The position numbers and the translations under genes were made by a program. From the NCBI RefSeq assembly GCF_900101115.1, contig NZ_FNFU01000010.1, forward strand, positions 37,341-101,340: DNA of 64,000 nt, read 5' to 3'. Below are positions 18,766 to 27,102 of this stretch, piece after piece. Under the pieces are notes generated by a model. That model saw only the letters and a program-made list of their open reading frames with translations, searched no databases and was not told where the DNA came from. Every line of letters starts with the position of its first letter. The first letter of the stretch is position 1. The DNA comes from Cryobacterium psychrotolerans (GTDB lineage: Bacteria; Actinomycetota; Actinomycetes; Actinomycetales; Microbacteriaceae).

Positions 18766-19791
18766 TCACTCGTCCGCGTAGTGGGGCATCTCTTCGGCCA
18801 GGGTGTGGCCGCGCTTCCGGGCGTCGGAGCGCGCCTTGATCACGCTGGCGATGGTCGCCACCGCCATCGACCCGAGGATGACGCCGAGTGAGGTCCAGGT
18901 GTCGATCTCCGGGGCCCAGGCAAAGCCCTCGCCGCCGTTGATGAACGGCAGCTCGTTGGTGTGCAGCGCGTGCAGCACGAGCTTGACGCCGATGAAGAAC
19001 AGGATGAACGCGATGCCGTACTTGAGGTACTCGAGGCGTTCGAGCAGGCCGCCGAGCAGGAAGTACAGCTGCCGCAGGCCCATCAGCGCGAAGATGTTGG
19101 CCGTGAACACGATGAAGGGGCTGGTGGTGATGCCGAAGATCGCCGGGATGGAGTCGAGCGCGAAGATGAGGTCGGTCGTGCCGATGGCGAGGAGCACCAC
19201 GAGCATCGGGGTGAAGATCTTCTTGCCGTCGACCCGGGTGCGCAGCTTCGACCCGTCGAACTCGGCGGAAATCCGGATGTGCTTGCGGAGGAAGCGGATG
19301 ATGCCGCTCTCGGACTCTTCCAGGTCCTCTTCCTTCTGGAAGGCCTGGCGCACCGCGGTGTAGAGCAGGAAGGCGCCGAAGATGTAGAAGATCCAGCTGA
19401 AGTTCTCGATCAGCTGGGCGCCCAGCAGGATGAAGATTCCGCGGAGCACGAGCGCGATGATGATGCCCACCATCAGCGCTTCCTGCTGGTACTTCCGGGG
19501 CACGGAGAACCTCGCCATGATGATGACGAAGACGAACAGGTTGTCGATGCTCAGGCTGTACTCGGTGAGCCAGCCGGCGAGGAACTGGCCCGCATGCTCC
19601 GCGTCGCCCAGCACGAGCATGAGCAGGGCGAAGACCAGGGCGAGGGCGACGTAGAACGCCACCCAGAGGCTCGCCTCGCGAATCGACGGGACGTGCGGGC
19701 GCTTGAAAACGATGAGCAGGTCGGCGATGAGGATGACCGTCAAGACGACGAGCGAGCCGATTTCGAACCAGATGGGGAGAGCGAGATCCAC
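18766..19791 (-). CDS. TerC/Alx family metal exporter, probably manganese
   Basis: A 341-residue polytopic membrane protein of the TerC family. The characteristic motifs TEYSLSIDNLFVFVIIM (about 80) and TTDLIFALDSIPAIFGI (about 205) carry the acidic residues thought to bind metal. About eight hydrophobic segments are visible, with a charged cytoplasmic loop (QKEEDLEESESGIIRFLRKH) in the middle. TerC proteins such as E. coli Alx and B. subtilis MeeF export Mn2+. The mRNA leader here contains an apparent yybP-ykoY Mn2+ riboswitch, which points to manganese export with metal-induced expression. Confidence 0.92.
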   Translation of the reverse strand: MDLALPIWFEIGSLVVLTVILIADLLIVFKRPHVPSIREASLWVAFYVALALVFALLMLVLGDAEHAGQFLAGWLTEYSLSIDNLFVFVIIMARFSVPRKYQQEALMVGIIIALVLRGIFILLGAQLIENFSWIFYIFGAFLLYTAVRQAFQKEEDLEESESGIIRFLRKHIRISAEFDGSKLRTRVDGKKIFTPMLVVLLAIGTTDLIFALDSIPAIFGITTSPFIVFTANIFALMGLRQLYFLLGGLLERLEYLKYGIAFILFFIGVKLVLHALHTNELPFINGGEGFAWAPEIDTWTSLGVILGSMAVATIASVIKARSDARKRGHTLAEEMPHYADE

Positions 19792-19844
19792 GAGGGCCTT
19801 TCACTGTGGTGGGATGCTGCACGGGGTGCTGATGACAGCACGGA

Positions 19845-19970
19845 ACCCGAAAGTCTCTCCCGCACCTGGAAAAAAGATGCCACCGTGCCCGGGGCCCCGG
19901 CGTCGCGGCCCGTATTGACGATCACGGCATAGGACCCGAATCGAGTCCAGAGGGATACTCCCCTTCACTC
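19845..19970 (-). promoter_or_regulatory. yybP-ykoY manganese riboswitch upstream of terC
   Basis: Reading the minus strand, the TerC leader begins AAGGGGAGTATCCC, then has CGTCAATACGG after a first stem, a G/C-rich stem, and ends GGAGAGACTTTC about 55 bases before the TerC start. These are the conserved blocks of the yybP-ykoY family (GGGGAGUA opening, the CGUCA block, closing GGAGAGAC). This family senses Mn2+ and switches on exporter genes. Placement directly ahead of a TerC gene is the classical arrangement. The boundaries are approximate; a covariance-model search would fix them. Confidence 0.85.
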
Positions 19971-20022
19971 CGAGGAGTCTACCGGATGCCCGGCGGCACG
20001 GCTTGCCTGCTGCGCGCTCGCA

Positions 20023-20082
20023 GCCTCCACACTCGCGGCCTCCACCCTCGCGGCCTCCACCCTCGCGGCCTTCACCCGAGCC
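20023..20082. repeat. 15-bp tandem repeat between terC and tdh
   Basis: Three near-identical 15-bp units (GCCTCCACMCTCGCG at 20023, 20038 and 20053) and a degenerate fourth (20068-20082) lie between the riboswitch and the tdh promoter area. The rest of the 19792-20196 gap holds the riboswitch and, after the repeat, about 115 bases that must contain the tdh promoter; no clear -10 is evident. Confidence 0.85.
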
Positions 20083-20196
20083 GTGATGCACGCCCTTTAC
20101 ACTCAGTGGAGCGTCACAAGCGCTCACGCTGTCGTGATTGACGGCATCCGCACCGCGTCGAACCACCAGTTCAACGATGAACGAAAGGCAACATCC

Positions 20197-21240
20197 GTGC
20201 TCGCACTCTTCAAACCCTCCGGAGCTCCCGGACTCGAGCTGGTCGACCGGCCCGAACCGCGCACGGGCGACGACGAGGTGAAGATCCGGGTGTTGCGCAC
20301 CGGGATTTGCGGCACCGACCTGCACATCGAGTCCTGGGACTCCTGGGCGGCCGGTACCATCAGCCCGCCGATCATCCCCGGCCACGAGTTCTACGGCGAG
20401 GTGGTCGAGGTCGGCTCCCAGGTGCGCGACGTGCACGTCGGCGCCCGCGTCTCAGGCGAGGGCCACATCGTCTGCGGCAACTGCCGCAACTGTCGCGCCG
20501 GCCGCCGGCAGATGTGCATCCGCACGCTCAGCGTCGGCGTCAACCGCGACGGCGCCTTCGCCGAGTATGTGGTGATCCCCGAATCCAACGTCTGGGTGCA
20601 CCTCGAAGACATCGGCCCCGACCTCGGCGCGATCTTCGATCCCTTCGGCAACGCCGTGCACACCGCCCTCAGCTTCCCGCTCGTCGGCGAGGACGTGCTC
20701 ATCACCGGAGCCGGCCCGATCGGCCTGATGGCCGCCGCCGTCGCCCGGCACGTCGGCGCGCGTTTCGTCGTCGTGACGGATGTCTCCGAGCCGCGGCTGG
20801 CGCTCGCCCGCCAGATGGGCGCCGACCTCACCGTCAACGTCGCCGAGTCACGGATCGCCGACGCGCAGCGCACGCTCGGCATGCGCGAAGGCTTCGACGT
20901 CGGCTTCGAGATGTCGGGCCACCCGGGCGCGCTGCCCGAGATGATCACCAACCTCAACCACGGCGGCCGCGTCGCGATGCTCGGCCTGCCGAGCGCGCCG
21001 ATCGACGTCGACTGGGCCAGGGTCGTCACGCACATGCTCACGATCAAGGGCATTTACGGCCGCGAGATGTACGAGACCTGGGTGGCCATGAGCGCCATGC
21101 TGCAGTCCAGTGAATGGCTTCGCGACGCCCTCTCCTCCGTCATCACCGACCGCTTCCCCGCCGCACGCTGGCAGGAGGGCTTCGACGCCGCCCGCGCGGG
21201 CACCGGCGGCAAGGTCGTGCTCGACTGGAGCGCCCTCTAA
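20197..21240 (+). CDS. tdh: L-threonine 3-dehydrogenase
   Basis: Tdh oxidises L-threonine to 2-amino-3-ketobutyrate with NAD+. The 347-residue zinc alcohol-dehydrogenase-type protein has the catalytic zinc ligands in ICGTDLHIE (about 41) and GHEFYGEV (about 66), and the structural zinc cluster [15 protein letters not shown] (about 96-110). The Rossmann motif is [15 protein letters not shown] (about 170). The GTG at 20197-20199 (VLALFKPSG) is chosen because GAAAGG precedes it and it aligns with family starts. kbl follows after 83 bases; the two enzymes form the threonine-to-glycine pathway. Confidence 0.95.
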   Translation: MLALFKPSGAPGLELVDRPEPRTGDDEVKIRVLRTGICGTDLHIESWDSWAAGTISPPIIPGHEFYGEVVEVGSQVRDVHVGARVSGEGHIVCGNCRNCRAGRRQMCIRTLSVGVNRDGAFAEYVVIPESNVWVHLEDIGPDLGAIFDPFGNAVHTALSFPLVGEDVLITGAGPIGLMAAAVARHVGARFVVVTDVSEPRLALARQMGADLTVNVAESRIADAQRTLGMREGFDVGFEMSGHPGALPEMITNLNHGGRVAMLGLPSAPIDVDWARVVTHMLTIKGIYGREMYETWVAMSAMLQSSEWLRDALSSVITDRFPAARWQEGFDAARAGTGGKVVLDWSAL

Positions 21241-21323
21241 GCCCGCACGAACCGGCCTCCCGGCCGACTGCCCCTGGTGGCCCCCTCGCGGGCCCTCGCT
21301 ACCCCATCACCCCAAGGAGATCC

Positions 21324-22499
21324 ATGTACGGCACCATGAAGGCCCAGCTGCAGGGCTCGCTCGACGACATCCGCGCCGCCGGCCTGTTCAAGAACGAGCG
21401 CAGGCTCGCCTCGGCCCAGTCCTCGCACATCCGCACCGGCGGCGCCGAGGTGCTGAACTTCTGCGCCAACAACTACCTCGGCCTGGCCAACCACTCCGAC
21501 ATCGTCGCCGCGGCGCAGACCGCCATGGACGACTGGGGCTTCGGCCTGGCCAGCGTGCGCTTCATCTGCGGCACGCAGGAGCTGCACATCGCGCTCGAGG
21601 CCCGGGTCTCCGAGTTCCTCGGCACCGAGGACACGATCCTGTTCTCCTCCTGCTTCGACGCGAACGGCGGCGTGTTCGAGACGCTGTTCACGGCCGAAGA
21701 CGCGATCATCTCCGACGAGCTGAACCACGCCTCGATCATCGACGGCATCCGGCTCTGCAAGGCCTCCCGCTACCGGTACAAGAACCGCGACATGGCCGAC
21801 CTCGAGGCGCAGTTGATCGCGGCGAAGGATGCCCGGCAGCGTCTCATCGTCACCGACGGCGTCTTCTCCATGGACGGCTATCTCGCGCCGCTGCAGGAGA
21901 TCTGCGACCTGGCCGACAAGTACGGCGCGCTGGTGATGGTCGACGACTCCCACGCCGTCGGTTTCATCGGCGAGCACGGGCGGGGAACGCCGGAGCTGGC
22001 CGGCGTCGAGCGCCGCGTGGACTTCACCACGGGCACCTTCGGGAAGGCCCTCGGCGGGGCATCGGGCGGCTACGTCAGCGGTCACAAGGAGATCATCGAC
22101 CTGCTCCGCCAGCGCGCCCGCCCGTACCTGTTCTCGAACACCGTGGCGCCGGCGGTCGTGGCCGGCACCCTCAAGGCCCTCGATCTGGTCGACGCCGGCG
22201 GGGAGCTGCGCGCGCGTCTGGGCGAGAACGCGGCCCTGTTCCGCCGCCGGATGAGCGAAGAGGGCTTCGACCTGCTCGAGGGCGAACATCCGATCATCCC
22301 GGTGATGTTCGGGGACGCCGCCCTCGCCGCCCGCGTTGCCGACCGGATGCTCGTCGAGGGCGTCTACGTGACCGCGTTCAGCTACCCGGTGGTGCCGCAC
22401 GGCAAGGCTCGCATCCGCGTGCAGCTCTCGGCGGCCCACACGCCCGACGACGTCGAGGCCTGCGTCCGCGCCTTCGTCGCCTCCCGCGAAACCGCCTAA
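21324..22499 (+). CDS. kbl: 2-amino-3-ketobutyrate CoA ligase (glycine C-acetyltransferase)
   Basis: Kbl cleaves 2-amino-3-ketobutyrate with CoA to glycine and acetyl-CoA, completing threonine breakdown begun by Tdh. The 391-residue PLP enzyme starts [16 protein letters not shown] behind AAGGAGA. It shows the alpha-oxoamine-synthase signatures NNYLGLANH (about 50), [18 protein letters not shown] (about 211) and the PLP-lysine segment [16 protein letters not shown] (about 236-251). It is co-directional with tdh and almost certainly on the same message. A long palindrome lies 15 bases behind the stop. Confidence 0.96.
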   Translation: MYGTMKAQLQGSLDDIRAAGLFKNERRLASAQSSHIRTGGAEVLNFCANNYLGLANHSDIVAAAQTAMDDWGFGLASVRFICGTQELHIALEARVSEFLGTEDTILFSSCFDANGGVFETLFTAEDAIISDELNHASIIDGIRLCKASRYRYKNRDMADLEAQLIAAKDARQRLIVTDGVFSMDGYLAPLQEICDLADKYGALVMVDDSHAVGFIGEHGRGTPELAGVERRVDFTTGTFGKALGGASGGYVSGHKEIIDLLRQRARPYLFSNTVAPAVVAGTLKALDLVDAGGELRARLGENAALFRRRMSEEGFDLLEGEHPIIPVMFGDAALAARVADRMLVEGVYVTAFSYPVVPHGKARIRVQLSAAHTPDDVEACVRAFVASRETA

Positions 22500-22514
22500 A
22501 GCCCCCTGCATCCT

Positions 22515-22577
22515 CGCCGAACTGTGAGTTTGGCACCTTCCCGGGCCCCACGAAGGTGCCAAACTCACAGTTCGGCG
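22515..22577. terminator. long palindrome B1 behind kbl
   Basis: A perfect 26-bp stem, beginning CGCCGAACTGTGAGTTTGGC, around an 11-base loop. It lies between kbl and the converging tRNA-Glu gene. The same family recurs at 32349-32410, where one stem pair differs on both arms (A-T changed to G-C), a compensatory change. Probable bidirectional terminator. Confidence 0.75.
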
Positions 22578-22627
22578 GAGGGGGTGGCGGCGGAGGGGGT
22601 GGCGGCGGTCGAGGGACACGGTAGACA

Positions 22628-22660
22628 GAAAAAAGCCCTCCCGCTGGTGGCGAGAGGGCT
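22628..22660 (-). terminator. intrinsic terminator of tRNA-Glu
   Basis: On the minus strand, seven bases AGCCCTC pair with GAGGGCT around a 13-base loop and are followed by a run of six T. It starts 7 bases past the encoded CCA of tRNA-Glu. This is a classical Rho-independent terminator. Confidence 0.9.
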
Positions 22661-22666
22661 TCGTTG

Positions 22667-22742
22667 TGGTGACCCCAGCGGGATTCGAACCCGCGTTACC
22701 GCCGTGAGAGGGCGATGTCCTAGGCCGCTAAACGATGGGGCC
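22667..22742 (-). tRNA. tRNA-Glu, anticodon CTC, with encoded CCA
   Basis: The minus strand folds as a full tRNA: acceptor GGCCCCA pairing with TGGGGTC, D-arm with GTTTAGCGGCCTAGGAC, anticodon loop CCTCTCA carrying CTC, and T-arm GCGGGTTCGAATCCCGC. The discriminator A is followed by CCA in the DNA. CTC reads GAG, the dominant glutamate codon in GC-rich genomes. It stands alone and ends in a clear intrinsic terminator. Confidence 0.97.
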
Positions 22743-22798
22743 GTTTTTGCAACTTACCGAGTATGCCACACGGGAAGGGGCACCTCCAAACCGAGCGC

Positions 22799-23701
22799 CT
22801 AGGCGCAGATCAATAAGGCTCCAGGCTTCACGTCGACCTGCACCGGCAGGGGGCCGACCCGTTCCCCGTCGGCATAGGCGATCACCCCAGGGCCCTCGAT
22901 CCGCACGCTCCGGCAGCGCGTCAGTTCCACCTGCGGCAGGTGCGTATGCGTTCCGGAGAATACCTTCGGGAACACGCGCAGCAGGCCAAGCCGAGACAGC
23001 GGCTTAACGATGAACAGGTCGAGCAGTCCGTCGTCGATGACGGCGTCGGGGGCGATCAGCATGCCCCCGCCCATGGACGTGTTGTTGGCGACGGAGATGA
23101 GCATCGCACTGAGGTTGCGCGGCACGCCGTCGACCGTGACCCGGTATGGGATCGGCCGGAACGTCGCGAGTTCCCGGAGCATGGCGAGCGTGTACCGGCT
23201 CTTCCCCCTGGGCCGGCGCATCCGGTTGGCTCGCTCGTTGACGTTGGCGTCGAAGCCCGCGGACAGCACACCGACGTACCAGGTGGTGAGGTCGCCGTGC
23301 CGCACCAGGACCGCGTCGATCGCGCGGGGCGGCCGGGTGATCGCCGCCAGCAGGTGACGGATGGCCGCTTCGGTGTCTTCGAGGGGAAGCCCCAGCCCCC
23401 TGGCGAAGTCATTGCCGGTTCCGCACGGAACGATCGCGAGGGGCAGGGACGTGCCGGCGAGCTCGTTCACGCCGAGGCTCACCATCCCGTCTCCACCGAC
23501 GACGACGAGGAGGTCGACGCCGCCGGCAATGGTGGCCTGGACCTCGCGTCGAAGCAGGTCGATGTCGACCTCGGTCAACTCGGTCACGTCATGGCCCAGC
23601 TCGCGCAGCGCCGCCACGACCTTCGGACCGACGTCGCGCCGGCGCCCGAAGGACGCAAACGCGTTGATGGCTACGGCAATCCGCAGAACGGGGTGTGGCA
23701 T
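22799..23701 (-). CDS. diacylglycerol kinase-family lipid kinase
   Basis: A 300-residue lipid kinase of the DAGK/YegS type. The catalytic-domain motifs LLVVVGGDGMVSLGVNEL (about 67) and VPCGTGNDFARGLGL (about 91) bind nucleotide and substrate. The C-terminal half carries DAVIDDGLLDLFIVKPLSR and ends with a beta-rich domain. It probably phosphorylates diacylglycerol or a related lipid at the inner membrane face; the true substrate cannot be told from sequence. It is divergent from the metallo-hydrolase gene with 87 bases between starts. Confidence 0.9.
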   Translation of the reverse strand: MPHPVLRIAVAINAFASFGRRRDVGPKVVAALRELGHDVTELTEVDIDLLRREVQATIAGGVDLLVVVGGDGMVSLGVNELAGTSLPLAIVPCGTGNDFARGLGLPLEDTEAAIRHLLAAITRPPRAIDAVLVRHGDLTTWYVGVLSAGFDANVNERANRMRRPRGKSRYTLAMLRELATFRPIPYRVTVDGVPRNLSAMLISVANNTSMGGGMLIAPDAVIDDGLLDLFIVKPLSRLGLLRVFPKVFSGTHTHLPQVELTRCRSVRIEGPGVIAYADGERVGPLPVQVDVKPGALLICA

Positions 23702-23788
23702 ATCTCGAGTGTGGCGGTTCCCGCGCTCCGCGCCGACGCCCCGCTGGAGCGTGTTGCGCCGGTGTCGGATTGGGTATTAGCTCAGGGG

Positions 23789-24442
23789 ATGAAACTGACC
23801 AAGCTGGAACACGCCGCGCTCACCCTCGAGGTCTCCGGAAAAAGGCTCTTCATCGATCCGGGCTCCTTCACGACGGCCCTGACCGACACGGCGAATGCGG
23901 CCGGTGTCGTGATCACCCATGAGCACACCGACCACTGGACCCCGGAGCAGCTGGACCGCATCCTCGCGATGAACCCCGACGTCCCCATCTACGGCCCGGC
24001 GGGCGTCGCGGCCGCAGCGACCGGCTACCACGTCACGGTCGTCGGCGACGGGGACACGGCGGAGGCCGGCCCGTTCACGCTGCGTTTCTTCGGGGCGCAG
24101 CACGCGGTCATCCACGAATCCATCCCGGTCGTCGACAACGTCGGCGTGCTCGTCAATGACGAGTTCTACTACGCGGGAGACGCCTTCACCATTCCGGAGG
24201 GCGTGCAGGTCGGCACCCTCGCCGTGCCGGCCGGCGCGCCCTGGATGAAGATCTCCGAAGCGATGGACTACGTGCTCGCCCTCAAGCCCCGGCGGAGCTT
24301 CACGACCCACGAGATGGTGCTCTCCCGGGCCGGCAAGGACCTCTCGAACGCCCGGATCAAAGGCGTCACCGAACACGGCGGCGGGGAGTTCTTCCCGCTC
24401 GAGCCGAACGAGTCGCTCGAGCTCTACCCGGTCTGTGGCTAA
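23789..24442 (+). CDS. MBL-fold metallo-hydrolase
   Basis: A 217-residue metallo-beta-lactamase-fold protein of the UlaG-like (Lactamase_B_2/3) type. The metal motif is ITHEHTDHW (HxHxDH, about 52-60), with further candidate ligands in GAQHAVIHE (about 103) and YYAGDAFTIP (about 129). It is cytoplasmic; the substrate is unknown. The ATG at 23789-23791 follows AGGGG. The stop codon TAA lies inside the first copy of a 100-bp repeat, so the last codons (YPVCG) may have been set by that element. Confidence 0.85.
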   Translation: MKLTKLEHAALTLEVSGKRLFIDPGSFTTALTDTANAAGVVITHEHTDHWTPEQLDRILAMNPDVPIYGPAGVAAAATGYHVTVVGDGDTAEAGPFTLRFFGAQHAVIHESIPVVDNVGVLVNDEFYYAGDAFTIPEGVQVGTLAVPAGAPWMKISEAMDYVLALKPRRSFTTHEMVLSRAGKDLSNARIKGVTEHGGGEFFPLEPNESLELYPVCG

Positions 24443-24532
24443 CTCAGGAGATTCCGTCGGGTCGGCCACCGCGACCGCGTGATTCCGCGGGCTCGCCCCA
24501 GCCAGCTCCCGATTCTCCTGAGTTTGCCACAG
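24433..24532. repeat. palindromic repeat C, copy 1
   Basis: A 100-bp element with terminal inverted repeats of about 19 bp (CTGTGGCTAACTCAGGAGA and its near-complement, one mismatch). It starts within the metallo-hydrolase gene and supplies its TAA stop. The interior is GC-rich with smaller inverted repeats. A second copy begins 163 bases on. Confidence 0.85.
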
Positions 24533-24595
24533 GGCGCCCGCCGTGCCTTCGAGCCCGCCGGGATCGGCGCCGGCATCCGTCATCGCCGCCTCCGT

Positions 24596-24695
24596 CTGTG
24601 GCTAACTCAGGAGATTCCGTCGTGTCGCCGACCGCGACCGCGGGATTCCGCGGCGCCGCCCCGGCAATCTCCCGATTCTCCTGAGTTAGCAACAG
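24596..24695. repeat. palindromic repeat C, copy 2
   Basis: A second 100-bp copy of the element at 24433-24532 in the same orientation. It has the same 19-bp ends and a highly similar interior. It fills the gap before the converging MMPL gene. Apart from the two copies, the 24443-24768 gap holds nothing recognisable. Likely to form a strong hairpin in RNA from either strand and so to stop transcription. Confidence 0.85.
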
Positions 24696-24768
24696 GGTGC
24701 AGCCCTGTCACGCGGCCGGAAAAGGGCGCGCAAGCCGGTCCGAGCCAACTGCAGGACGGTGCGGGCGT

Positions 24769-27003
24769 CTACTCGCGCAGACCGAACCGGGCGTGGATGG
24801 GGTGCATCCAGCGCGGCGCCCACCACAGGTTCCGCTCCAGCGAGGTCATCACCGCCGGCACGAGCAGGGTGCGCACGAGGGTGGCATCCAGCAGCACGGC
24901 CACGGCCAGGGCCACGCCGATCTCCTTCATCTGCATCAGCTCCCCGGTGGCGAATCCCGCGAACACAAGCACGATGATCAGACCGGCCGAGGTGATGATC
25001 CGGCCCGAGCTCTGCAGCCCGGTCTCGATCGCCAGCCGCGTGCTCTCCCCCTGCTCGTAGTGCTCCTTGATCCGGGAGAGCAGGAACATCTCGTAGTCCA
25101 TGGCCAGGCCGAAGCCGAAGGTCAGCACGAGTGTCAGCACGAGGGCATCGACGCCGGCGACATCGTCGGCGTTGAAACCCAGCACACCGGCGAGGTTGCC
25201 CTCCTGGAAGCCCCAGACGAGCACGCCGACGGCCGCCCCGAGGGAGATGACGCTGATCCCCAGCGCCGTGAGCGGGATGACCACGGACCCCGTCATCAGG
25301 AAGAGCAGGGCGAAGGTGGCGACGAAGACGATGAGGGCGGCCCACGGCGCCCCGCGCACCAGGGAATCGGTGTAGTCCACGGAGGCGGCATCCGAGCCGC
25401 CCACCCAGTTCTCGAAGTCGGGACGGTCCGCCCGGATTTCGCGCACGATATCGGAGCCCTGGTGTCTCTCGACCTCCACCCGGGACACCTTGTACCCGTT
25501 CAGCTCGACCGGAGCGGAGACATCCGTGACGCTCGGGATGGCCCGGACCTCTTCGGCCCAGGCCGCGGCGCCGGCCTCGTCGGTGTCGGACACCAGCTCC
25601 ACCTGCGCCGGGGTCGCGAGCGGGAAGTGGTCCTCCAGCGCCGTCAGGAATTCGTACTGCGACGATGACGCCGGAATGACGTCATCCGAGGTGCTCGCCA
25701 CGTTCAGGGCCAGCGCGGGGCTGCCGAGCAGCAGCAGGCCCACGATCCCGGCCAGCGCGACCAGCGCGGGCTTGAGCTGGATGCCGCGGGTGAGCTTCGA
25801 GAAGAAGCCCTCGCGCGGCGCGACATCGCCGAACCGGCTGAGCAGCCCGCCGAGACCGGGGATGCGCGTCATCAGGCCGGGCTTCAGCAGCCGCTCGCCG
25901 AAGTACCCGAGCAGGGCCGGCACCAGCACAAGGCCGGTGAGGATCGCGATCAGCACCACGGACACGGCGCCAACGGCGATCGCCCGGATGATATTCGGCT
26001 CGAACACGAGCAGCCCCGCGGTGGCGATCGCGAAGGTCAGGCCCGAGTAGAGCACTGTGCGCCCGGCGGTGTTCACGGTCGCGCCGACGGCCTGCAGCAT
26101 CAGTTCGTGGCGATCGAGTTTGGCCAGGTCCGGGGCCGTGCGGGCCCGGGCGACCAGCGCCCGGAACTCCTCGCGGAATCGGCTGACGATCAGCAGGCCG
26201 TAGTCGATGGAGAGACCGAGGCCGATCACGGTGATCACGTTCATCACAGTGATGTCGATCTCCATCAGGTACGTGAACGCGTAGAGCGACCCCAGGGCGC
26301 CGAGGATCGAGGCGATGGCCCCGATCAGCGGGATGCCCGCCGCCAGGAAGCCGCCGAAGATGATCAGCATGACGAGCAGCGCGACCGGCAGCGCGATCAG
26401 TTCGCCCTTCTGCAGGTCTGCCTCCGCCACCGCGACCAGGGATTCAACGATGAGCGGACTTCCGCCCACCTCGACGGTGGCGTCGGTGTCCTGGGCGCGG
26501 ATCTCGTCGGCCGCCGCGTCCAGGCGGTCCTCCACCTCGCGCAACAGGCTGTCACTGAGCGCCCCGTCGGTCGTCTCCATCGACGCGGTCAGCAGGAGCC
26601 CCGTGCCGTCGTCGGCGAGCAGGGGGGCGGCGGCCGGATTCGGCGAACCGCCCGGCAGCGCGGGGATCGCCAGCGGGTTGACCACCTCGGTGACGCCGTC
26701 GATGGCCGCCAGGTCCGAGGCGGTGTCCGCCAGGGTCGCCTGCAGCTCGGCGGACGCCGGGTCGACGTTGTAGACCAGCAGCTGGAGTGCCTCCGTGCCG
26801 GCGCCCTCGGCGTTCTCGGTGAGCCGCGCGGCCTCGGCGGCTTCGCCGTCCACCGACGGGCCGGAGCTGCCCAGCCGATCGAACAGGCTCTCGCCGGTGA
26901 CCCCGACCAGTGCCGTCAGGGCGCACGCCGTGAGCACCACCGCCCACGCAATCAGGGTGATGAGCCGGTGGCGTGCAACGGCGATTCCCAGGCTGCGCAG
27001 CAT
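24769..27003 (-). CDS. MMPL family transporter
   Basis: A 744-residue RND-type membrane protein of the MMPL family. It has two repeats, each of one membrane segment, a large extracytoplasmic domain, and about five more segments. The second half carries LVLTLVLTFGFGLAMDYEMFLLSRIKEHYEQG and the first VIGLGLSIDYGLLIVSRFREEF; the aspartates in these are the proton-relay residues of the family. The ATG at 27001-27003 has AAGGAG eight bases upstream. Members export lipids or drugs; the substrate here is unknown. It follows a CtpE-like ATPase gene on the same strand. Confidence 0.92.
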   Translation of the reverse strand: MLRSLGIAVARHRLITLIAWAVVLTACALTALVGVTGESLFDRLGSSGPSVDGEAAEAARLTENAEGAGTEALQLLVYNVDPASAELQATLADTASDLAAIDGVTEVVNPLAIPALPGGSPNPAAAPLLADDGTGLLLTASMETTDGALSDSLLREVEDRLDAAADEIRAQDTDATVEVGGSPLIVESLVAVAEADLQKGELIALPVALLVMLIIFGGFLAAGIPLIGAIASILGALGSLYAFTYLMEIDITVMNVITVIGLGLSIDYGLLIVSRFREEFRALVARARTAPDLAKLDRHELMLQAVGATVNTAGRTVLYSGLTFAIATAGLLVFEPNIIRAIAVGAVSVVLIAILTGLVLVPALLGYFGERLLKPGLMTRIPGLGGLLSRFGDVAPREGFFSKLTRGIQLKPALVALAGIVGLLLLGSPALALNVASTSDDVIPASSSQYEFLTALEDHFPLATPAQVELVSDTDEAGAAAWAEEVRAIPSVTDVSAPVELNGYKVSRVEVERHQGSDIVREIRADRPDFENWVGGSDAASVDYTDSLVRGAPWAALIVFVATFALLFLMTGSVVIPLTALGISVISLGAAVGVLVWGFQEGNLAGVLGFNADDVAGVDALVLTLVLTFGFGLAMDYEMFLLSRIKEHYEQGESTRLAIETGLQSSGRIITSAGLIIVLVFAGFATGELMQMKEIGVALAVAVLLDATLVRTLLVPAVMTSLERNLWWAPRWMHPIHARFGLRE

Positions 27004-27102
27004 TCTTTCGCTCCTTCGTTCGTCGCGCGGTGGCGCTGGCCAGAATACTCCCGCGAGCACAGGCGCCGACGAGCGAGACGTCCGGACGGTTCCCGGGCTC
27101 CG

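Noticed and set aside
19801..20082. Minus-strand frame across the terC leader and tandem repeat
   Set aside because: The frame runs through the riboswitch and a 15-bp repeat, has no family features, and the conserved RNA blocks explain the region better.
24433..24695. Insertion sequence between the metallo-hydrolase and MMPL genes
   Set aside because: The 100-bp copies have inverted ends but no transposase and no evident target duplication; a MITE- or REP-like element is the most that can be said.
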